Positions 1 to 5,513 of a stretch of DNA of 9,488 bases are shown here, in pieces. A model generated the notes under the pieces. That model saw only the letters and a program-made list of their open reading frames with translations. It was not told the DNA's origin and did no database searches. Location: assembly GCA_934271725.1 (NCBI GenBank), contig CAKQSC010000037.1, positions 1 to 9,488 of the forward strand, written 5' to 3'. Both the position numbers and the translations under genes were made by a program. Positions within the stretch are counted from its first letter, which is position 1; each line of letters opens with the position of its first letter. Source of the DNA: an uncultured Clostridia bacterium. GTDB taxonomy: Bacteria > Bacillota > Clostridia > Christensenellales > Borkfalkiaceae.

Positions 1-1267
1 ATTCACCACAACGAACATTGCAACCGATCACAATCAGTTGACTATGGAAATAATGCAGAAAGTCGCTAAAAAGCACGGTATGGTTTGTCTGCTTGCGGAA
101 AAACCTTTTGCGGGCGTGAACGGTAGCGGTAAACACAACAACTGGTCTATTACTACGGATACGGGCGTAAATCTTCTCGAACCGGGTAACACACCGTACG
201 ACAACGCTCAATTTCTGCTTTTCTTAACAGCCGTTATAAAAGCGGTCGACGAATATCAGGACCTTTTAAGAATATCGGCGTCGTGCGCGGGCAACGATCA
301 CAGACTCGGCGCGAACGAAGCGCCCCCCGCTATCGTTTCTATGTTCCTCGGCGACGAACTTACCGAAATACTCGACGCTATCGAAAAGGACAACAAATAC
401 ACGGGCAAGGAAAAATCCCTGATGAAAGTAGGCGTTCACGTTATTCCGAAGTTTCCCAAAGACACGACGGACAGAAACAGAACTTCTCCTTTCGCATTTA
501 CGGGCAACAAGTTCGAGTTCAGAATGGTAGGCTCTTCTATGTCGATTGCGGAAGCGAACATTGTTCTCAACACCGCCGTTGCGGAAGAACTCAAAGAGTT
601 TGCCGACGTTCTTGAAAACGCGAAAGATTTTACTTCCGCGCTTCACGATTTAATAAAGAATACAGTCAAAGAACACAAGCGCATTATTTTCAACGGAAAC
701 GGTTACGACGACGAATGGGTTAAAGAAGCGGAAAGACGCGGACTTCTGAACCTTAAATCGACGCCCGACTGCGCGCCCTATTTCCTTAAAGACAAAAACG
801 TAAAACTGTTTACCGAACACAAAGTGTTCTCCGAAACGGAAATGAAAGCAAGATATGAAATAATGCTTGAAAATTATGTCAAGACTATCAATATCGAAGC
901 GATGACTATGATAGATATGGTAAACAAAGACATTTTGCCGGCAATAAGCAATTACGTTTATCAACTTGCTCTTACCGCGGAAAAACGCGCTTCCGTACTT
1001 GCCGAATCCAAAACTGGTTTTGAAAACGAAAGAATAGAAAAACTGTCCGCGCTTGCCTCTTCCGTAGCGAAAAAGACGGACGAACTCGAAAACGCGTTGA
1101 TAGAAAAACCGCAAAGCGACAGCCTTGCGATTGCGAAGTATTTCAGAAACGTTATATTCACTCAAATGAACTCGATAAGAGTAGACGTGGATATGGCGGA
1201 AAGCATTACTTCCGCAAAATGCTGGCCTTACCCCTCTTACGGCGAACTGCTGTTCGGAATAAGATAA
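1..1267 (+). CDS. glnN: Glutamine synthetase type III, C-terminal part (5' end outside window)
   Basis: This is the ATP-dependent enzyme that makes glutamine from glutamate and ammonium in the cytoplasm. The reading frame is open from the window edge (first whole codon at base 2) to a TAA at 1265-1267, so about 421 C-terminal residues of a family that is usually near 700 are present. Apparent starts such as the TTG at 38 are internal: the codons before it read TTTNIATDHNQ, a conserved GSIII stretch. Other landmarks are KPFAGVNGSGKHNNWS (glutamate and active-site loop), GNDHRLGANEAPPA, and NRTSPFAFTGNKFEFRMVGS. A mostly helical GSIII-specific C-terminal region follows, ending in WPYPSYGELLF. 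From memory, most family members have His before EKPFAG where this protein has Ala; this needs an alignment. A terminator begins 6 bp after the stop. Upstream control is outside the window. Confidence 0.95.
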   Translation, partial: FTTTNIATDHNQLTMEIMQKVAKKHGMVCLLAEKPFAGVNGSGKHNNWSITTDTGVNLLEPGNTPYDNAQFLLFLTAVIKAVDEYQDLLRISASCAGNDHRLGANEAPPAIVSMFLGDELTEILDAIEKDNKYTGKEKSLMKVGVHVIPKFPKDTTDRNRTSPFAFTGNKFEFRMVGSSMSIAEANIVLNTAVAEELKEFADVLENAKDFTSALHDLIKNTVKEHKRIIFNGNGYDDEWVKEAERRGLLNLKSTPDCAPYFLKDKNVKLFTEHKVFSETEMKARYEIMLENYVKTINIEAMTMIDMVNKDILPAISNYVYQLALTAEKRASVLAESKTGFENERIEKLSALASSVAKKTDELENALIEKPQSDSLAIAKYFRNVIFTQMNSIRVDVDMAESITSAKCWPYPSYGELLFGIR

Positions 1268-1273
1268 AAAATC

Positions 1274-1306
1274 GCCCTTGCCGTATTCCGGCAAGGGCTG
1301 TTCTTT
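1274..1306 (+). terminator. Rho-independent terminator of glnN
   Basis: A perfect 10-bp stem (1274-1283 GCCCTTGCCG with 1289-1298 CGGCAAGGGC) closes a 5-nt loop and is followed by TGTTCTTT. It starts 6 bp after the glutamine synthetase stop. The left flank is A-rich (AAAAAAT), so the hairpin could also stop minus-strand transcripts that pass the next terminator. Confidence 0.85.
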
Positions 1307-1309
1307 ATA

Positions 1310-1343
1310 AAACGCCCGTCGCAAAAACACGCGACGGGCGTTT
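1310..1343 (-). terminator. Rho-independent terminator of the aspS / membrane-protein unit
   Basis: A perfect 13-bp inverted repeat (1310-1322 with 1331-1343) encloses an 8-nt loop. Read on the minus strand it starts 8 bp after the stop of the small membrane-protein gene, and its 3' arm runs into TTTT. It sits back to back with the glnN terminator, as expected between convergent transcription units. Confidence 0.8.
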
Positions 1344-1351
1344 ATCTACCG

Positions 1352-1774
1352 TTAAACGGCAACGAAATAATAAAGATATTTATACACGAGGTAATGTTTG
1401 AACACAACGAGAACGGTTATGAAAATAAAGGAAAACGCAAACGCGCATTTCCCGAAAGCGCGTCTCGGGTATCTTGCAAGTTGCACCGTTGCCAAAATTA
1501 TGGAAAGTCCGCAAAGGACGATTCTTATAACGCTGGGAAAATCCGCCATTGCGGAGGGCAAAATAGCCCTCTCGTTATAAATATACCTTAAAAAATACTT
1601 TTCGACATAACCGCAAATCTTGCCCGCCGTAGCGTCAGACGCCATTACGTTACGCAAAGTCATATCAACCGCCGTAGCGACGCAAATCAGAATGATAATC
1701 GCGGTAAAAATCCATGACACCGCGCCGAAGCCCTTTTTGACTCTTTTAGGCACGAATCCGTACTGTTCGTTCAT
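1352..1774 (-). CDS. Small hypothetical membrane protein, about three transmembrane helices
   Basis: I do not recognise this 140-residue protein. The ATG at 1774 is preferred over the in-frame ATG at 1795 because AAGGAGA lies 7 nt upstream of it. The N-terminus is short and basic (PKRVKKGFG). Hydrophobic segments lie at about residues 17-36, 82-100 and 110-125, with a possible short fourth at the Tyr/Val-rich C-terminus. By the positive-inside rule the basic clusters KRVKK and RYPRR would be cytoplasmic. The stretch 40-80 between helices 1 and 2 is polar and may be outside. No catalytic or metal-binding motif is seen. The gene starts 36 bp after the aspS stop on the same strand and has no promoter of its own that I can see, so it is probably co-transcribed with aspS. 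A role in tRNA charging is not implied. Confidence 0.72.
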   Translation of the reverse strand: MNEQYGFVPKRVKKGFGAVSWIFTAIIILICVATAVDMTLRNVMASDATAGKICGYVEKYFLRYIYNERAILPSAMADFPSVIRIVLCGLSIILATVQLARYPRRAFGKCAFAFSFIFITVLVVFKHYLVYKYLYYFVAV

Positions 1775-1810
1775 CGTTTCTCTCCTTATATACATATATT
1801 TTTATACTCC

Positions 1811-3145
1811 TTACGGGGTTACTCTGTTTATATCTCTCGGGAACATACTCGCATAGCGTACGTTCTTGAACCCTAAAAGATTCATCGTAAGTCTTTCGAG
1901 CCCGAGTCCCAGACCGCCGTGGGGCGGTGCGCCGTATTTGTGCAACATCAGGTAAGATTCAAAGTCGTCCGGATTCAAGCCCCTTTCTCTCATCTTCTTT
2001 ACCTGCATGTCGTAATCGTGTATTCTCTGTCCGCCGGTTGTTATTTCCACACCTCGGAACAACAAGTCGAAACTCAAAGTATATTTCGGATCTTCGGGAT
2101 CGTCCATAGCGTAGAAAGGACGTTTTTCGCTCGGGTAATGCGTTACGAAAATGAAATCGCTACCGTATTCTTTTTTAGCCCATTGACCGATGAGTTGTTC
2201 TTCTTCCGGCTCGAAATCTCTGAAATCGGTTATCTTTTTATGGAACTTGTTTATAATAAGGTCTTTCGCGTCCATAAACTTTATCGTGGGAATCTCAGTT
2301 ATTTCGGGCATGTTTGCGTGGAGAAGTTCGAGTTCGGGCGCGTAGTCTTTTTTAAGCAAGTCGAAAATGTATTTCAAGACGTACGTTTCCATTTCCATTA
2401 TGTCTTTGAAACTGTCGATAAAGCCCATTTCAAAGTCCATGCTTACGTATTCGTTAAGGTGGCGGGAAGTGTCGTGCTTTTCCGCCCTGAAAACGGGACC
2501 TACTTCAAACACTCTTTCGTAAACGCCGACCATAGTCTGCTTGTAAAGTTGCGGACTCGTTGCAAGGAAAACCTGTTTGCCGAAATAATCGAGCGTGAAA
2601 ACGCCCGCACCACCTTCCGCGTTGCCATAGTTGATTTTGGGAGTTCTTATTTCGGTGAACTCTTTTTTATAAAGCGCTTCTCTGAATCCTTTCGCAATAC
2701 CTTCCTGAATCTTGAAAACGGCTCTTTCGCACGGGTTGCGTAAAGAAATCGGTCTTAAATCGAGCGCGGTGTTAAGGGGAACGTTGTCGAGAGTTTTTTT
2801 GTTGATTACTATCGGCATTTGTTCCGCGGGCGTCGACAAAACTTCTACGTTATGTATCTGCAATTCGTATCTGTCGTTGCCTTTCGCGTCCTGCGATTTA
2901 GCGACTTTGCCCGTTACCTTAACGGCGCAACCTTCCACTATTTTATGATTCCAACGAAAATCCGAATACTCGGGTGCGTAAATGCACTGTATAACGTCTC
3001 TCTTTGTTCTTATAAGAACGAAACTGAACCCTGTCATTTCGCGGATTCTGTGAATGAAACCCTCTATGCTTACTATTTGGTCTTCTTTACCGGCAAAATC
3101 TTTGTAATTAAACGTGGTTTTGCATATTCCGCCGATTTTTTCCAT
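1811..3145 (-). CDS. aspS: Aspartyl-tRNA synthetase, archaeal type, possibly non-discriminating (Asp/Asn)
   Basis: A class IIb aminoacyl-tRNA synthetase of 444 residues that attaches aspartate to tRNA. An N-terminal OB-fold anticodon-binding domain spans about residues 15-105 (IVSIEGFIHRIREMTG). The catalytic core has motif 2 near residues 215-240 (VFRAEKHDTSRHLNEY). It also has YAMDDPEDPKYTLSFDLLFRG and GGQRIHDYDMQV, and motif 3 at about 410-425 (GLGLGLERLTMNLLG). The protein ends in FPRDINRVTP. The short length, and the absence of the large GAD insertion of standard bacterial AspRS, place it in the archaeal-type group. Its DTSRHLNEYVSMDFEM differs from the usual AsnRS motif. H32 in the anticodon domain resembles non-discriminating archaeal-type enzymes, which also charge tRNA-Asn for amidation by GatCAB. 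The second diagnostic position could not be aligned by eye. The start at 3145 has AAGGAG 9 nt upstream. Confidence 0.88.
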   Translation of the reverse strand: MEKIGGICKTTFNYKDFAGKEDQIVSIEGFIHRIREMTGFSFVLIRTKRDVIQCIYAPEYSDFRWNHKIVEGCAVKVTGKVAKSQDAKGNDRYELQIHNVEVLSTPAEQMPIVINKKTLDNVPLNTALDLRPISLRNPCERAVFKIQEGIAKGFREALYKKEFTEIRTPKINYGNAEGGAGVFTLDYFGKQVFLATSPQLYKQTMVGVYERVFEVGPVFRAEKHDTSRHLNEYVSMDFEMGFIDSFKDIMEMETYVLKYIFDLLKKDYAPELELLHANMPEITEIPTIKFMDAKDLIINKFHKKITDFRDFEPEEEQLIGQWAKKEYGSDFIFVTHYPSEKRPFYAMDDPEDPKYTLSFDLLFRGVEITTGGQRIHDYDMQVKKMRERGLNPDDFESYLMLHKYGAPPHGGLGLGLERLTMNLLGFKNVRYASMFPRDINRVTP

Positions 3146-3175
3146 AAATCTGTTCTCCTTGTAAAATTACTTTAT

Positions 3176-3204
3176 ATTGTACTATAATTTATCTTCTTTT
3201 GCAA
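3176..3204 (-). promoter_or_regulatory. Predicted SigA-type promoter of aspS
   Basis: On the minus strand TTGCAA (3204-3199) and TACAAT (3181-3176) are separated by exactly 17 bp. The -10 box lies about 30 bp upstream of the aspS start codon. There is no room for a T-box leader between this promoter and the gene. Confidence 0.65.
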
Positions 3205-3235
3205 CTATTCTTTGCAAAAAACAGCAATATTAAAC

Positions 3236-3267
3236 CAAAAACCGTCCGACGTATAAGCCGAACGGTC
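3236..3267 (-). terminator. Rho-independent terminator of the CofE-like gene
   Basis: On the minus strand an approximately 10-bp stem with two G-T pairs (ACCGTTCGGC, 3266-3257, with GTCGGACGGT, 3250-3241) closes a 6-nt loop and runs into TTTTGG. It begins about 6 bp after the stop of the CofE-like gene and separates it from the aspS promoter. The plus-strand side has a run of seven T, so the hairpin could work in both directions. Confidence 0.75.
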
Positions 3268-3272
3268 TTTTT

Positions 3273-4427
3273 TTACATAGAGAAGTTTTTAAAGTAATTC
3301 TGAATGAGAATGAAAGGCGTGCCTTTATCACCGCTTCCGCTCGTAAGGTCGGAAAGAGAAGCAAGCAAGTCCGTAAGTTGTCTGGGCGTGGTACCCTGAC
3401 TTAACATATTACCCTTCAAGTCGGCGTCTTTATGTTTGATTATCTCTTTCATAGCTTCTACCGCTTCTTCGCCCGAAAGGTTAGCAAGGTCGTTGTCGGC
3501 AAGATATTTGAGTTTGACTTCGTTGGGTTTGCCGGCAAGTCCCGCCGTGTACGCGGGCGAGCAAACGGGATCCGCAAGTTCCCATATTCCGCCGACGGGA
3601 TCTTTGAACGCGCCGTCGCCGTATACCATACATTCTATGTTTTTGCCCGTTCTTTTATACAATTCTTCGTGAAGATCGTCCACGAACTTCTGACAATCTC
3701 TCGGGAAAAGTTTAACGCTATGTTCGGTTGCGAGGTTACTGCCGAGAACGCCGTATTGTTCGTTATAACCGCTTCCGTCGACGGATTTCGTTAAAATCTC
3801 GTCAAGGCTGACAACCTTTTCCGCACCCGCTTTCATAAGAGCCTTTTTGGTGCGTTTTCTGCTGTGAATATCTGCGTTTATAACGTATTTAGTGTGCTTT
3901 AAAATCTCCGTCGGGTTGTTTGCGAGAATAAGTTCGCAATTACCGCCCGCCTGCTTGTAATATTCGATATAATCTACGCCCGTAAAGGTGTGTCTTACGT
4001 CGCCGAACAAGTCTTTGAACTCTTTATCCGTAAACACGTCGCTGTACGGGTTTACGTTCTTTTCTATAATCTGCTCGGGCGTTACGAAACTGTTGCCCAC
4101 TTCGTCGCTAGGATAAGCGAGTTGAATCGCTATTCCTTTTAAAATCATAGAAAAACGGTTTCTCGAAAAGATGGGAAGAATAAGCCCTACCGTGTGGTCG
4201 CCGAACTTGTCGGATATATCTTTCGCTATCTGATCTACCGTAGCGTAGTTGCCTTGCGAGCGGGCAAGAACCGCTTCCGTTACAGCGACTATATCTCTGT
4301 CTTGAAGGTCGAAACCGCCTTGCTCGGCAACGCCGACTATGCTGTCAGCCGTAATTTTTACGAGATCGTCGCCTTGCTTGATGATAGGCGCTCTCACGCC
4401 ACGTGAAATTGTTCCCTGATAATCCAT
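3273..4427 (-). CDS. CofE-like protein (F420-0:gamma-glutamyl ligase family), function uncertain
   Basis: A 384-residue cytoplasmic protein. Its N-terminal half matches the F420_ligase fold: a GDDLV motif at 19-23 and the strand-turn DRDIVAVTEAVLARSQGN around 43-60. In characterised CofE enzymes this region binds GTP and metal and adds gamma-linked glutamates to coenzyme F420-0. The C-terminal half carries blocks I associate with a clostridial subgroup: MVYGDGAFKDPVGGIWELAD, KLKYLADNDLANLSG, and SQGTTPRQLTDLLASLSD followed by SGSGDKGTPFILIQNYF. No other F420 gene (cofC, cofD, fbiC) is visible here, and most clostridia are not known to make F420, so the real substrate is open. The gene stands alone between a strong promoter and its own terminator. 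The start at 4427 has AGAGGT about 9 nt upstream. Confidence 0.72.
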   Translation of the reverse strand: MDYQGTISRGVRAPIIKQGDDLVKITADSIVGVAEQGGFDLQDRDIVAVTEAVLARSQGNYATVDQIAKDISDKFGDHTVGLILPIFSRNRFSMILKGIAIQLAYPSDEVGNSFVTPEQIIEKNVNPYSDVFTDKEFKDLFGDVRHTFTGVDYIEYYKQAGGNCELILANNPTEILKHTKYVINADIHSRKRTKKALMKAGAEKVVSLDEILTKSVDGSGYNEQYGVLGSNLATEHSVKLFPRDCQKFVDDLHEELYKRTGKNIECMVYGDGAFKDPVGGIWELADPVCSPAYTAGLAGKPNEVKLKYLADNDLANLSGEEAVEAMKEIIKHKDADLKGNMLSQGTTPRQLTDLLASLSDLTSGSGDKGTPFILIQNYFKNFSM

Positions 4428-4486
4428 ATTAGTTACCTCTTATGAGTTTTTTAACATTATTATATAATCGGTCTTTCGACAGAAAA

Positions 4487-4515
4487 ATTATACCAACACA
4501 ATAAGCCCTTGTCAA
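4487..4515 (-). promoter_or_regulatory. Consensus SigA promoter of the CofE-like gene
   Basis: On the minus strand a perfect TTGACA (4515-4510) and a perfect TATAAT (4492-4487) are separated by 17 bp, and the -10 is preceded by TGG, giving an extended -10. This is the best match to consensus in the window. It predicts a leader of roughly 50 nt before the start codon at 4427. Confidence 0.8.
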
Positions 4516-4581
4516 CCGTTTTATAAAAAAATACGCATCAACAGCCATTAAGATTTTTTTAAGGCAAAAAATATCAAACGC

Positions 4582-4610
4582 TTGCGAAACGCTTACGTTT
4601 CTGATATAAT
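4582..4610 (+). promoter_or_regulatory. Predicted SigA promoter of nrdG2, with an internal palindrome
   Basis: TTGCGA (4582-4587) and TATAAT (4605-4610) are 17 bp apart, and TGA directly before the -10 makes it an extended -10. The spacer holds the palindrome GAAACG-CTTA-CGTTTC (4586-4601). An 8-bp direct repeat AAACGCTT lies at 4576-4583 and 4587-4594. The palindrome could be an operator, but I do not recognise the regulator, and it does not fit the NrdR box. Confidence 0.65.
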
Positions 4611-4634
4611 GTTAAAACACTTCGGGAGGTTTTT

Positions 4635-5327
4635 ATGCTTATACTCGGTTTTCAGAAAATGACGCTTTTGGATTACCCGAACAAAGTCGCTTCCACTCTT
4701 TTTACGGGCGGTTGCAATTTCCGTTGCCCTTTTTGCCATAATTCCGCGCTCGTTACGAAAATAGAACCCGAAAACTCTTACGACGTCGATGATATTCTCG
4801 CTTACCTTAATTCGAGAAAAGGTCTTATCGACGGAGTTTGCATAACGGGCGGAGAACCTCTTATGCAACGCGACCTTAAAGACTTTATAAAAGAACTGAA
4901 AAAAATCGGCTGTCTCGTAAAACTCGACACCAACGGCAGTTCTCCCGACAAACTTAAAAATCTCGTGGAAGAAAAACTTGTCGATTACGTCGCTATGGAT
5001 ATTAAAAACTCCCCCGAAAAATACGGCGAAACGGCGGGAATAAAAGACTTCGATTTAACCCCCGTAACGGAAAGCGTGAACTTTCTCAACTCGGGCTTTT
5101 GCGACTACGAATTCAGAACGACTATCGTGAAAGAATATCACACGATAAACGACGTTAAAAAAATAGCGGAGTTTATTCACGGCGCGAAAAAATACTTTCT
5201 TCAAAACTTTGTGGATTCGGGAAATCTTATAAAAGACGGTTTACACCCCGTCGACAAACAAACGCTTTTGTCCATGCAACGTGAAGCGGAAAAAATACTG
5301 GGCTTTACAAAAATCAGAGGAGTTTGA
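4635..5327 (+). CDS. nrdG: Anaerobic ribonucleotide reductase activating protein (radical SAM)
   Basis: A 230-residue radical-SAM enzyme of the NrdG2 type. It would use a [4Fe-4S] cluster and S-adenosylmethionine to abstract hydrogen from the conserved glycine of NrdD, creating the glycyl radical. The cluster motif CxxxCxxC is at C27, C31 and C34 (CNFRCPFC), preceded by the phosphate-strap-like TLFTGG. The SAM-binding GGEP is at 72-75. The N-terminal LGFQKMTLLDYPNKVAST is typical of this subgroup, and the length fits. The start at 4635 has GGGAGGT about 6 nt upstream. It precedes nrdD on the same strand, but a terminator and the NrdR-controlled nrdD promoter lie between them, so the two are probably transcribed separately. 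Activation of another glycyl-radical enzyme cannot be excluded, but adjacency to nrdD supports this partner. Confidence 0.9.
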   Translation: MLILGFQKMTLLDYPNKVASTLFTGGCNFRCPFCHNSALVTKIEPENSYDVDDILAYLNSRKGLIDGVCITGGEPLMQRDLKDFIKELKKIGCLVKLDTNGSSPDKLKNLVEEKLVDYVAMDIKNSPEKYGETAGIKDFDLTPVTESVNFLNSGFCDYEFRTTIVKEYHTINDVKKIAEFIHGAKKYFLQNFVDSGNLIKDGLHPVDKQTLLSMQREAEKILGFTKIRGV

Positions 5328-5361
5328 TTTTTTATAGGAAAATACGGGAAAAACACGTTTC

Positions 5362-5396
5362 AAGGGAAAGTTTGTGTATACTTTCCCTTTTTATTT
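5362..5396 (+). terminator. Rho-independent terminator of nrdG2
   Basis: A perfect 10-bp stem (5362-5371 AAGGGAAAGT with 5380-5389 ACTTTCCCTT) has an 8-nt loop and is followed by TTTATTTTA. It lies 34 bp after the nrdG2 stop and just upstream of the first NrdR-like site of nrdD. Confidence 0.85.
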
Positions 5397-5397
5397 T

Positions 5398-5413
5398 ATA
5401 CAATATATTGATA
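5398..5413 (+). promoter_or_regulatory. Possible third, distal NrdR box
   Basis: The core CAATATATTG (5401-5410) is a perfect palindrome and fits the NrdR core CwATATATwG. The flanks are ATA/ATA instead of the usual ACA/TGT. It lies 32 bp upstream of the next box, close to three helical turns, but the surroundings are AT-rich and the match could be chance. Confidence 0.4.
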
Positions 5414-5429
5414 AAAAAGTTGAAAAAAA

Positions 5430-5445
5430 CCACAAGATATTGTGT
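5430..5445 (+). promoter_or_regulatory. NrdR box 1 (upstream of -35)
   Basis: CCACAAGATATTGTGT agrees with the 16-bp NrdR box (acaCwAtATaTwGtgt), with the arms CACAA/TTGTG intact. It lies just upstream of the -35 of nrdD and 30 bp from box 2. Paired boxes spaced by whole helical turns are the known arrangement for this ATP/dATP-sensing repressor of ribonucleotide reductase genes. Confidence 0.8.
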
Positions 5446-5452
5446 TTTTCTA

Positions 5453-5481
5453 TTGACAAGCACAATTTATTGTGTTACAAT
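5453..5481 (+). promoter_or_regulatory. nrdD promoter, SigA type
   Basis: TTGACA (5453-5458) and TACAAT (5476-5481) are 17 bp apart. The predicted transcript starts near 5488, giving a leader of about 25 nt that ends in AAGGAG 9 nt before the nrdD ATG. The spacer is almost filled by NrdR box 2, so bound repressor would block RNA polymerase directly. Confidence 0.85.
5460..5475 (+). promoter_or_regulatory. NrdR box 2 (between -35 and -10)
   Basis: GCACAATTTATTGTGT has the CACAA/TTGTG arms of the NrdR box and fits the consensus except for one central base and the first flank base. It begins 30 bp after box 1 and occupies the promoter spacer. Confidence 0.85.
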
Positions 5482-5513
5482 GACAAAGCAAAACACAAAA
5501 GGAGATAAAAACC

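Noticed and set aside
38..1267. TTG at 38 as the true start of the glutamine synthetase
   Set aside because: The frame is open and conserved upstream of it (ATDHNQ), and the N-terminal GSIII domains are missing, so the gene begins before the window.
1919..2743. 274-codon plus-strand frame opposite aspS
   Set aside because: It is a shadow of the conserved aspS reading frame, with Phe/Val/His-rich composition and no family resemblance.
3146..3272. Possible T-box leader for aspS
   Set aside because: The predicted promoter lies only about 30 bp from the start codon, and the hairpin further up belongs to the CofE-like gene's terminator.
4487..4515. NrdR-like half-site TTATTGTGT in the CofE-like promoter spacer
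   Set aside because: It shares the sequence TTATTGTGTT with nrdD box 2, but the other arm (GGGC) does not pair with it, so no full NrdR box exists.
4593..4868. 91-codon minus-strand frame across the nrdG2 promoter and 5' end
   Set aside because: It is antisense to the radical-SAM motif region and has no ribosome site or recognisable motif.
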